Source: Patescibacteria group bacterium
Lineage (GTDB): Bacteria > Patescibacteriota > Minisyncoccia > Minisyncoccales > Minisyncoccaceae
NCBI GenBank assembly: GCA_012798645.1
Contig: JAAZMU010000052.1
Location: forward strand, 1 to 8,107
Length of the DNA stretch: 8,107 nt
Direction of reading: 5' to 3'
Below the pieces are notes generated by a model. The model made no database searches, was not told the DNA's origin, and was given only the letters and a program-made list of their open reading frames with translations. Shown piece after piece: positions 1-5,750 of this stretch. Both the position numbers and the translations under genes were made by a program. Position 1 is the stretch's first letter. Each line of letters starts with the position of its first letter.

Positions 1-1
1 A

Positions 2-580
2 AATGTGCTTCAAGGAGAAAGACCTATTGCAACGGATAATAGATCGCTTGGAAGATTTATTTTAAGCGGACTTCCACCAGCACCAAGGGGAATACCTCAG
101 GTTGAAGTTATGTTTGATATTGATGCTAATGGTATTTTAACGGTGACAGCTAAAGATAAAGCTTCTAACAAGTCGCAATCTATTAAGATTGAGGGGTCTT
201 TAGGGTTATCAGAAGAAGAGATTGAGAAAATGAAAAAAGAGGCTGAAATGCATGCTACCGAAGATAAGAAAAAAAGAGATTTAGTTGAGGCTAGAAACAA
301 TGCTGAGAATTTAATTTACACAGTAGAGAAAACTTTAAAAGATGCTGGGGATAAGCTTAAAGAGGAAGACAAGAAACCTATTAATGATAAAAAAGAAGAG
401 TTAAGTAAGATAAAGGACGGCGAAGATCTTGAAGAAATTAAAAACAAAACAGAAGAGCTTTCAACATTAATTCAAAAAATAGGAGCTAAAATGTATGAGG
501 AGACTAAGAAAGAAGACACTGTTGAGGAGGCAGAAACAGAAGAGGTCAAAAATAATGACGAAGACAAAGATAACAAATAA
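2..580 (+). CDS. dnaK: Chaperone DnaK (Hsp70), C-terminal part, 5' end off window
   Basis: The reading frame is open from the left edge (codon at 2-4 reads Asn), so the GTG at 5 is an internal Val codon and not a start. The visible 192 residues cover the end of the substrate-binding beta domain, with VLQGERP, LGRF, PPAPRG and the [15 protein letters not shown] block, all diagnostic of bacterial-type Hsp70. The helical lid follows ([11 protein letters not shown] onward), then a Lys/Glu/Asp-rich disordered tail. The ATPase domain and linker are outside the window. DnaK is the cytosolic ATP-driven chaperone that works with DnaJ and GrpE; DnaJ follows directly. Its stop TAA shares one base with the dnaJ ATG (TAATG), implying one transcript and coupled translation. 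Identification is secure. DPANN archaea also carry bacterial-type DnaK, so this gene does not settle the domain of life. Confidence 0.97.
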   Translation, partial: NVLQGERPIATDNRSLGRFILSGLPPAPRGIPQVEVMFDIDANGILTVTAKDKASNKSQSIKIEGSLGLSEEEIEKMKKEAEMHATEDKKKRDLVEARNNAENLIYTVEKTLKDAGDKLKEEDKKPINDKKEELSKIKDGEDLEEIKNKTEELSTLIQKIGAKMYEETKKEDTVEEAETEEVKNNDEDKDNK

Positions 581-1647
581 TGGCATCAAAGGATTATTAC
601 AAAATTTTAGGAGTTGAAAAAAGTGCAACCCAAGAAGAAATTAAAAAAGCTTATTATAAATTAGCACATAAATTTCATCCAGATAAGAAAGATGGAGACG
701 AGCATAAATTTAAAGAAATAAATGAAGCTTATCAAGTTTTATCTGATAAGAGCAAAAGAGCGCAGTATGATCAATTTGGAAACACACAGGGGTTTTCTTC
801 GGGGCAAGGATATACTCATGTGAATTGGCAAGATTTTGCTAGTGGTATGCCTGATTTTGATTTTGAAGATTTGTTTAATATATTCCAAGGGAGAACATCA
901 CAAAGACGTGATACGCGCAAAGGAAATGACATTGAAGTGGAAATAATAATTTCTTTAGCCTCTGTTTTGGAAAACCAAACAAAGCAGATTAAGTTAAATA
1001 AATATGTTTCTTGCTCAAGATGTGCAGGTTCTGGGGTAGAGCCTGGGGCTTCTTTTAAAACATGTCCGACGTGTCAAGGAAAAGGAAGAGTTGAAGAAAT
1101 TAAAAGAACAATTTTAGGGAGCTTTGCTCAAGTAAAAGTATGTCCTGAATGTTCTGGGCAAGGAACTATACCTGAAAAAGAATGTAATGTTTGCCAAGGT
1201 GAGGGGAGAATTAGAAGTGAAGAGATTGTTTCAATTAAAATTCCTCAAGGTATTGACACAAACCAGGTTCTTAGGGTAAAAGGGAAAGGTGATGCTGGAA
1301 GGAAAGGAGGAGAACCTGGAGATTTATATGTCCGTATTATTGTAGAAAAAGATTCTAATTTTGAAAGAAGAGGCGACGATCTTTTTATGATACTTCCTAT
1401 TACAATGTCTCAGGCAGTACTTGGCGATAAAGTCAAGGTAAAAACGCTTGAAAAAAAAGAAATATTTGTTAAAATACCAAGTAGCGTTCAAACTGGAAAA
1501 ATTCTAAAGGTATCAAACAAAGGCATACCTCATTTTTCAGGGTTTGGTAGAGGGGATTTATACATTGAAATAATAGTTGAAACTCCTCAAAAATTAACCA
1601 GAGAACAAAAGGAGTTATTTAAAAAATTAAAAAAAGAAGGACTTTAG
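580..1647 (+). CDS. dnaJ: Chaperone DnaJ (Hsp40), full length
   Basis: This is a 355-residue type I J-protein, close to the family's usual length. The J domain spans about residues 4-67 with the HPD motif at 33-35, which stimulates DnaK ATP hydrolysis. A short Gly/Phe linker with an acidic patch (about 68-115) follows. The cysteine-rich domain has four CxxCxGxG motifs beginning at C145, C162, C188 and C202, binding two zinc ions. Two C-terminal substrate-binding beta domains follow (about 215-335). The start is fixed by the [12 protein letters not shown] beginning and by the one-base overlap with the dnaK stop. No Shine-Dalgarno precedes it, so translation probably depends on ribosomes finishing dnaK. 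The J-domain wording ([19 protein letters not shown]) resembles what I remember of Parcubacteria DnaJ. The stop TAG lies inside a terminator-like hairpin just before a tRNA gene. Confidence 0.97.
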   Translation: MASKDYYKILGVEKSATQEEIKKAYYKLAHKFHPDKKDGDEHKFKEINEAYQVLSDKSKRAQYDQFGNTQGFSSGQGYTHVNWQDFASGMPDFDFEDLFNIFQGRTSQRRDTRKGNDIEVEIIISLASVLENQTKQIKLNKYVSCSRCAGSGVEPGASFKTCPTCQGKGRVEEIKRTILGSFAQVKVCPECSGQGTIPEKECNVCQGEGRIRSEEIVSIKIPQGIDTNQVLRVKGKGDAGRKGGEPGDLYVRIIVEKDSNFERRGDDLFMILPITMSQAVLGDKVKVKTLEKKEIFVKIPSSVQTGKILKVSNKGIPHFSGFGRGDLYIEIIVETPQKLTREQKELFKKLKKEGL

Positions 1648-1656
1648 TCCTTTTTT
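1633..1656 (+). terminator. Hairpin with U-tract at the dnaJ stop
   Basis: AAGGAC (1637-1642), loop TTTA, GTCCTT (1647-1652), with Ts from 1651 to 1656. The upstream A-run can extend the stem through one G-T pair. The shape is that of a short intrinsic terminator for dnaK-dnaJ, but the U-tract is partly consumed by the extended stem, so it may leak. It ends two bases before the tRNA-Lys gene. Confidence 0.6.
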
Positions 1657-1658
1657 GA

Positions 1659-1731
1659 GCCCCCATAGCTCAGCTGGTAGAGCAACAACCTTTTAAGTTG
1701 AAGGCCACAGGTTCGAATCCTGTTGGGGGCA
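1659..1731 (+). tRNA. trnK: tRNA-Lys, anticodon TTT
   Basis: A 73-base cloverleaf can be folded by eye. The acceptor stem is GCCCCCA (1659-1665) with TGGGGGC (1724-1730). The D arm is GCTC/GAGC (1668-1683). The anticodon arm covers 1685-1701 with loop CTTTTAA and anticodon TTT at 1692-1694. A five-base variable loop (1702-1706) is followed by the T arm ACAGG-TTCGAAT-CCTGT (1707-1723). The discriminator is A1731. Position 37 is A1695, the site for t6A and ms2t6A. The anticodon stem has one A-A mismatch at its outer pair (27-43). CCA is not encoded: CAA follows. Discriminator A is usual for bacterial tRNA-Lys, whereas archaeal ones normally have G. No clear promoter is visible just upstream, so it may be read through from dnaJ or start inside it. 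Confidence 0.97.
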
Positions 1732-1739
1732 CAAATTAA

Positions 1740-2951
1740 ATGAAATTCTATTTTAAAACTTTTGGATGCAAATTAAACGAGGCTGATTCTCAGATCATTA
1801 AAAGCATTTTAGCAAAGGATTATAAAGAAGAACTTAATCCTGATAATGCTGATTTTGTTGTGTTTAATACTTGTGGCGTGGTGGATAAAACAGAAAAAAA
1901 GATTATAAGAGAAACTAAGCAGTTTCAAAAACAAGGGAAAAAGGTATTTTGGACAGGATGCCTTCCTTTAATTACAAGAAATAATGTTTCTAACGGCTCA
2001 ATAGGTCCAAATAATGTTTTAGATATTAAAAAAGCAATAAAAGGAAATATTCACATCTTTACTGAAAAGAAAATAGATAAATCTGTTTTGTGTAATTTTA
2101 AAGAAGATAGTGTTTCTGCAGTTGTAGCTATATCAGAAGGTTGCTCGGGGAATTGTTCTTACTGCGGGTCAAGAATTGCAAGAAAAGGGTTAAATTCTTT
2201 TCCAAGAGAGAATATAATAAAGAGAATTGAAAAGATCAATGCAAAAGAAATTCTTTTAACATCGCAAGGGTTAGCTTCTTATGGGATAGATAGGGGCAAG
2301 CAAGAATTACCTGAATTGATTTCAGATATTTTAAAGATTGAGAAAGATTTCAAGTTGAGACTTGGAATGATGAATCCAAAGTTTTTAGTGCATATTATAG
2401 ATGATCTGCTAGAGCTTTATGAGGATAAAAAAATGTATAAGTTTTTACATTTACCACTTCAGTCTGGTGATAATAATTTATTAAAAGAAATGAATAGAGG
2501 TTATAACATTAACGATTTTTTAGATCTTGTCTATAAGTTTAGAAAGATTAGTAAAGATACAATTTTGGCAACCGATATTATTGTTGGGCACCCAAAGGAA
2601 AGCGAAAAAGCTTTTAAGAATACGATTAAGATCATAAAAGAGACTAAACCTGATGTGCTTCATGTGTTTAGATATTCTAAAAGAAAGGGAACAGAAGATG
2701 CTAAATTAAAAGAATTAGATGTTAGAATTAAAAAGCAGAGGTCAAAATATTTAGTTACCTTGTTTCAAAAATATAATTTAGAGAAAAATAAATCTTTTTT
2801 AGGGAAAGAATTTGAAGTCTTAGTAATTAAAGATAATAATTTAGCAAGAACAGATTCTGGAAGAGCAGTAATAGTTAAAAATAGCAAAGCAGGTGAACTT
2901 AAGAAAGTTAAAATAAAGGATGTTAAATGGAATTATTTAATAGGAGAATAA
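1740..2951 (+). CDS. tRNA t6A37 methylthiotransferase, archaeal/eukaryotic (CDKAL1/e-MtaB) type
   Basis: A 403-residue radical SAM enzyme predicted to convert t6A to ms2t6A at position 37 of ANN-decoding tRNAs, classically tRNA-Lys(UUU). The N-terminal methylthiotransferase domain carries cluster cysteines C10 (FGCKLNEADS), C45 (NTCGVV) and C74 (TGCLP). The radical SAM cluster is C135-x3-C139-x2-C142. The blocks TSQGLASYG (174-182), GMMNPK (209-214), FLHLPLQSG (235-243), TDIIVGHP (278-285) and a KGT triplet (316-318) resemble archaeal and eukaryotic e-MtaB more than bacterial MtaB or MiaB as I know them. A TRAM-like RNA-binding tail covers about 345-400. The ATG is eight bases after the tRNA-Lys gene, leaving no room for a Shine-Dalgarno outside the tRNA. 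The N-terminus matches the family beginning, so this start is right. It converges on efp with no bases between stop codons. Confidence 0.9.
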   Translation: MKFYFKTFGCKLNEADSQIIKSILAKDYKEELNPDNADFVVFNTCGVVDKTEKKIIRETKQFQKQGKKVFWTGCLPLITRNNVSNGSIGPNNVLDIKKAIKGNIHIFTEKKIDKSVLCNFKEDSVSAVVAISEGCSGNCSYCGSRIARKGLNSFPRENIIKRIEKINAKEILLTSQGLASYGIDRGKQELPELISDILKIEKDFKLRLGMMNPKFLVHIIDDLLELYEDKKMYKFLHLPLQSGDNNLLKEMNRGYNINDFLDLVYKFRKISKDTILATDIIVGHPKESEKAFKNTIKIIKETKPDVLHVFRYSKRKGTEDAKLKELDVRIKKQRSKYLVTLFQKYNLEKNKSFLGKEFEVLVIKDNNLARTDSGRAVIVKNSKAGELKKVKIKDVKWNYLIGE

Positions 2952-2976
2952 TTATATTCTTCTAACATATTCTCCT
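2942..2976. terminator. Inverted repeat spanning two convergent stop codons
   Basis: AGGAGAATA (2942-2950) is perfectly complementary to TATTCTCCT (2968-2976), with a 17-base gap. A nested alternative, GAATA-ATTA-TATTC (2946-2959), is also possible. The repeat covers the adjoining stops of the methylthiotransferase (TAA 2949-2951) and efp (TAA, 2954-2952 on the minus strand). Position suggests a shared bidirectional terminator. Neither side has a strong T-run, so efficiency is doubtful. Confidence 0.4.
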
Positions 2977-3512
2977 CTTTCTGTATTGACTTCAATGATA
3001 TCTCCCTGGTTTATAAAAAGAGGGGCATTTATTACTGTTTTGTTTTCAAGTGTGACTGCTTTATTTCCAGATGTGGCTCTATCTCCTTTAACCCCTGGCG
3101 CAACTTCTATTACTTTTAACTCTACCTTTATTGGAAGTTTAATGTTTATAATTTTTCCATTGAATAAAATAGTTTCTACTATTTGATTTTGTTTTAGAAA
3201 TTTTGATTCGTTTCCGATCTGTTCAGATGCTAATTCGAATCTATTTGAAGGGTCGGCAACATCTGAGAATACAAACTTTCCTTTATTTTCATAAATAAAT
3301 TTAGCTTCCTTTTTTTCAATATGAGCCTCTTCGAATTCTTCTCTTGGCTGAATAGTTTTAGGAATAACAGCACCAGTGATTAGATTTTTTAGTTTTGTCT
3401 GAAGATAAGAATGACCCCGTCCTTTAAACATGGACTGAGCCTCTATAATTTCGTAAGGCTGATTATTGATTATTATTATTTTTCCTTTTGTAAGTTCTGA
3501 ATATGATAACAT
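2952..3512 (-). CDS. efp: Translation elongation factor P, Arg at tip position
   Basis: A 186-residue three-domain bacterial EF-P. It binds between the P and E sites of the ribosome and relieves stalling at polyproline stretches. Domain I runs from MLSYSEL through TKLKNL. The middle domain follows with KFIYENKGKFVF and NGKIINIKLPIKVELKV. Domain III ends with the signature APGVKGD...PLFINQGDIIEVNTERGEYVRR. Aligned on the shared PY (19-20), Arg32 in KGRG falls at E. coli Lys34, the modified tip residue. Arg-tipped EF-Ps are rhamnosylated by EarP in some proteobacteria; no EarP or EpmA is in view. A longer open frame reaches back to 3626, but its extra 38 residues overlap the upstream gene and do not look like EF-P. 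The start lies four bases after the 139-aa gene, so it is the last gene of a leftward operon. Archaea use aIF5A instead, so this supports a bacterial host. Confidence 0.95.
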   Translation of the reverse strand: MLSYSELTKGKIIIINNQPYEIIEAQSMFKGRGHSYLQTKLKNLITGAVIPKTIQPREEFEEAHIEKKEAKFIYENKGKFVFSDVADPSNRFELASEQIGNESKFLKQNQIVETILFNGKIINIKLPIKVELKVIEVAPGVKGDRATSGNKAVTLENKTVINAPLFINQGDIIEVNTERGEYVRRI

Positions 3513-3516
3513 TTTT

Positions 3517-3936
3517 TTATTTTTTCCATTTAATATCTTTTTCATCGCCAGCAAACTCAAGCCATTCGCCATCACTATTAACAACAAACCATTTTCTTTT
3601 AAGTTGAGACCAAACCATTGGGTCATTGTTATAAAAAGGTTTTTTTATAATTTCTTTTGGTTTTAGCTTGTCTAGTTCTAGCCACTTTTTGAAAACAGTT
3701 TCAATAGAATATTCAAGGTTTCTAGATTTTGCCCATTTGGAAACTTTTGTGATTGCTTGTTTTGCTTTTCTTTTTGATCCTGCAAGTTCTATTAATTCTT
3801 TTGCTGGTCTTGTAAATCTCGAATAAATTATTTTCCTTTTTTTAGAGTCTTCCTTTATTTGATCTAGCGTGTAACCTTTAGTATAGAAAAAGTGATTTAC
3901 AACTTCTTGAACGTCTGTTTCTTTTTTTTCTTTCAT
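3517..3936 (-). CDS. Conserved-looking hypothetical protein (139 aa) between PadR-like gene and efp
   Basis: I cannot assign a function. The protein is 139 residues, lysine-rich and predicted cytosolic, with no signal peptide or membrane segment. The first about 90 residues are helical and charged, including TRPAKELIELAGSKRKAKQA (42-61), SKWAKSRNLEYSIETVFKKW (66-85) and a linker LDKLKPKE. The C-terminal 40 residues are different: an aromatic, probably beta module with PFYNNDPMVW (100-109), KWFVVN, and GEWLEFAGDEKDIKW near the end. I recall similar two-part proteins from Parcubacteria genomes, but that is memory, not a search result. The start is set by the ATGA four-base overlap with the PadR-like gene upstream; the stop is four bases before efp. 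Translational coupling in both directions suggests a shared role or shared control with EF-P. No Shine-Dalgarno is visible. Confidence 0.8.
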   Translation of the reverse strand: MKEKKETDVQEVVNHFFYTKGYTLDQIKEDSKKRKIIYSRFTRPAKELIELAGSKRKAKQAITKVSKWAKSRNLEYSIETVFKKWLELDKLKPKEIIKKPFYNNDPMVWSQLKRKWFVVNSDGEWLEFAGDEKDIKWKK

Positions 3937-4232
3937 AGGATACTAATTATGTTATTATAAAAATCTTTTACTTTCTCAAGTTCTTTTATTCCTTTTTTGG
4001 TGATTTTATACATTCTTCTTCTTTCTTTTTGTTTGCTTGTGACAAAACCTTCAAGCTCAAGTGTGTAAAGAACTCTATAGGGGGTTATCTTTCCTGGTCT
4101 AAAGCCAAATCTTTTTTCCACTGCAGATGGAAAATCCCAGCCATGGCAAGCTTCTTCTTTGAGAAGGACTAGAATGTAGATCCATAAATTACCTTTTGTA
4201 TTGTATTTTTTTAATCTTTCAAATGGAGTCAT
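3933..4232 (-). CDS. PadR-like winged-helix transcriptional regulator
   Basis: A 99-residue single-domain wHTH protein. NLWIYILVLLKEEACHGWDF (15-34) fits PadR helix 1 and the HGY-type turn. TPYRVLYTLELEGFV (50-64) fits the recognition helix and following turn. RRRMYKITKKGIKELEKV (71-88) is the typical wing plus the start of the C-terminal helix. The long dimerisation helix of larger PadR proteins is short here. It is the first gene of a leftward operon with the 139-aa gene and efp, overlapping the former by ATGA. It diverges from the inositol-1-phosphate synthase gene. The palindrome in the gap (4255-4275) is a natural candidate for its own binding site, giving control of both operons. That is inferred from position, and no ligand can be guessed. 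A paralogue lies at 5438-5749. Confidence 0.85.
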   Translation of the reverse strand: MTPFERLKKYNTKGNLWIYILVLLKEEACHGWDFPSAVEKRFGFRPGKITPYRVLYTLELEGFVTSKQKERRRMYKITKKGIKELEKVKDFYNNIISIL

Positions 4233-4235
4233 GTG

Positions 4236-4264
4236 TTGACATTTTTATTTTACGCCTGTAAAAT
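4236..4264 (+). promoter_or_regulatory. Sigma70-type promoter for the inositol-phosphate synthase operon
   Basis: TTGACA at 4236-4241, a 17-base spacer, then TAAAAT at 4259-4264: a perfect -35 and five of six -10 bases at optimal spacing. Transcription would start near 4271, leaving a leader of about 47 bases before the ATG at 4318. The -10 is overlapped by the inverted repeat at 4255-4275, so a bound repressor would block it. Confidence 0.75.
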
Positions 4265-4275
4265 AGAGATACAGG
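4255..4275. promoter_or_regulatory. Putative operator: CCTGTA-N9-TACAGG
   Basis: A perfect 6+6 bp inverted repeat with a nine-base centre. It covers the rightward -10 element and the predicted start sites of both divergent transcripts. The size and symmetry suit a dimeric winged-helix protein, and PadR-like genes lie on both sides of the inositol-phosphate synthase gene. The core TGTA/TACA half-sites are reminiscent of ATGT/ACAT PadR operators but not identical. No second copy was noticed elsewhere in the window. Confidence 0.6.
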
Positions 4276-4278
4276 TCT

Positions 4279-4307
4279 TATATATTAATAATAAGGAATA
4301 ATGTTAA
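4279..4307 (-). promoter_or_regulatory. Probable promoter for the PadR-139aa-efp operon
   Basis: On the minus strand, TTAACA (4307-4302), 17 bases, then TATATA (4284-4279). Transcription would begin near 4272, inside the palindrome at 4255-4275, so the same bound protein could affect both directions. AT-richness makes chance matches easier here than for the rightward promoter. Confidence 0.5.
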
Positions 4308-4317
4308 AAAAGTAAAC

Positions 4318-5421
4318 ATGACTAAAAAAATAAAAGTAGCAATTGCAGGATTAGGTAATTGTGCTAGTTCACTTATACAAGGATTAGAATATTATAAGGA
4401 TGTTGGCGACAATGATGAATTAGTTCCAGGACTAATGCATAATGTAATCGGAGATTATAAAATATCTGATATTGAGGTTGTTGCAGCTTTTGATATTGAT
4501 AAAAGAAAAGTAGGAAAAGATATTTCAGAAGCAATGTTTGAAAAACCAAACAATACTACTGTTTTTTGTTCAAAGATCCCCAAGACAGGAGTTATTGTTA
4601 AAATGAGTCCAGTTTTAGATGGAGTTGCAGAACATATGTCTGAATATTCAGAGGAGCAAAGGTTTATTGTTGCAGACAAAAAGCCATGCAATGTAGTAGA
4701 AGAGCTTAAAAAATCGGGAGCTCAAATGCTTGTTAATTATATGCCGGTAGGTTCTCAGGAAGCCACTGAATTTTTTGCGGAGGCTTGTCTTAAAGCAGGT
4801 ATTGGTTTTATAAACGCAATGCCAGTATTTATTTGCTCTGATAAGGATTGGGTAAAGAGGTTTGAAGAAAAGAATATTCCATGCTTAGGAGATGATATTA
4901 AAGCGCAGGTTGGGGCAACAATAACGCACAGGACATTAGCTCATTTGTTTTCTGAGAGAGGGGTTACAGTTGATAAATCTTATCAGTTAAATTTTGGAGG
5001 GAACACTGATTTTCTAAATATGCTTGAAAGAAGAAGGTTGAAATCTAAAAAAGTTTCCAAGACAGAAGCAGTTGAGGCAGAATTATCTCAAAGATTAGGG
5101 TACGATAATTTGCATATTGGACCTTCTGATTTTATTCCATTTTTAAAGGATAATAAAATTTGTTTTTTAAGGATGGAAGGAAGGAAGTTTGGTAATGTTC
5201 CTGTGACAATTGAGCTTAGACTTTCAGTTGAAGACTCGCCAAATTCAGCAGGTGTTATTATAGATGCGGTTAGGATGATGAAACTTGCAATTGATAGGGA
5301 AATAGGGGGAGCACTTCTATCACCTTCTGCTTATTTTATGAAACATCCAATGGAACAAATAACAGATGACAAGGCAAGGGAAATGGTAGAAGAATTTATT
5401 TTAAATAAAAGAGAAAGATAA
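4318..5421 (+). CDS. ino1: Inositol-1-phosphate (inositol-3-phosphate) synthase
   Basis: A 367-residue NAD-dependent cytosolic enzyme that isomerises glucose 6-phosphate to 1L-myo-inositol 1-phosphate, the first step to inositol. The length matches the short archaeal/actinobacterial family, not the roughly 500-residue eukaryotic one. The Rossmann motif is GLGNCASSLIQG (11-22). The active-site block GDDIKAQVGATITHR is at 191-205, followed by NFGGNTDFLNMLERRRLKSKKVSKTEAV (225-252), which contributes catalytic lysines. VEDSPNSAGVIIDAVRMMKLA (304-324) is the conserved C-terminal stretch. It is the first gene of an operon with a PadR-like protein and a CDP-alcohol phosphotransferase, pointing to inositol phospholipid synthesis. 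AAGGAA occurs 20 bases before the ATG, too far to be a good Shine-Dalgarno. The promoter and operator are described separately. Confidence 0.94.
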   Translation: MTKKIKVAIAGLGNCASSLIQGLEYYKDVGDNDELVPGLMHNVIGDYKISDIEVVAAFDIDKRKVGKDISEAMFEKPNNTTVFCSKIPKTGVIVKMSPVLDGVAEHMSEYSEEQRFIVADKKPCNVVEELKKSGAQMLVNYMPVGSQEATEFFAEACLKAGIGFINAMPVFICSDKDWVKRFEEKNIPCLGDDIKAQVGATITHRTLAHLFSERGVTVDKSYQLNFGGNTDFLNMLERRRLKSKKVSKTEAVEAELSQRLGYDNLHIGPSDFIPFLKDNKICFLRMEGRKFGNVPVTIELRLSVEDSPNSAGVIIDAVRMMKLAIDREIGGALLSPSAYFMKHPMEQITDDKAREMVEEFILNKRER

Positions 5422-5437
5422 ATTTAAATATAAAAAT

Positions 5438-5749
5438 ATGTTTAGAACTCCTTTAAAAAGATTCAAAGATTATACTAAAGAAAAAAATCTTTGGATATAC
5501 ATTCTTTTCTTAGGAAAAGACCAAGAATTCATAATAGATAATATTAAAGGCAAAATTTTAGAAAAGTTTGATTTTCTTCCAAATTCTTTTAGAGTACAAA
5601 AAGTTTTGTATAGGTTGGAACAAGGCGAATATATTAAAAAAGGAAAGTTTAAAAGTAAAAAAGCTTTTATAACAACAGAGAAAGGAAAAGAAGAACTTCA
5701 AAATTTGATTTCTTGTACAGAAGAATTATTAGATAAATTAAAGAAATAA
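5438..5749 (+). CDS. Second PadR-like winged-helix protein
   Basis: A 103-residue protein recognisably paralogous to the regulator at 3933-4232. Both share an N-terminal LKxY/FKxY segment followed by NLWIYIL, here at residues 17-23. Both have an FGF/FDF-like turn before the recognition helix (SFRVQKVLYRLEQGEYIKKG, 49-68) and a wing ending in ITTEKGKEEL (78-87), then a short C-terminal helix. The HGW turn of the other copy is replaced by a less typical stretch, so its partner or ligand may differ. It sits 16 bases after ino1 and one base before the phosphotransferase, so it is cotranscribed with both. It may be a feedback regulator of the inositol-lipid operon, alone or as a heterodimer with the divergent copy; this is inference. 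No Shine-Dalgarno is visible. Confidence 0.75.
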   Translation: MFRTPLKRFKDYTKEKNLWIYILFLGKDQEFIIDNIKGKILEKFDFLPNSFRVQKVLYRLEQGEYIKKGKFKSKKAFITTEKGKEELQNLISCTEELLDKLKK

Positions 5750-5750
5750 T

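Noticed and set aside
3513..3626. Longer N-terminus for EF-P starting at 3626 on the minus strand.
   Set aside because: The extra 38 residues overlap the 139-aa gene and show no EF-P similarity; MLSYSEL at 3512 is the normal family start.
4278..4286. TTATATATT upstream of ino1 (and TATAAATATA at 6386) as archaeal TATA boxes.
   Set aside because: Spacing is tolerable, but the TTGACA promoters, EF-P and tRNA discriminator A favour Bacteria. Kept only as the alternative if the host proves to be DPANN.
4301..4315. Possible leader peptide MLKK before ino1, preceded by AAGGAA.
   Set aside because: Four codons with only two bases between AAGGAA and ATG is poor support; likely chance in AT-rich DNA.
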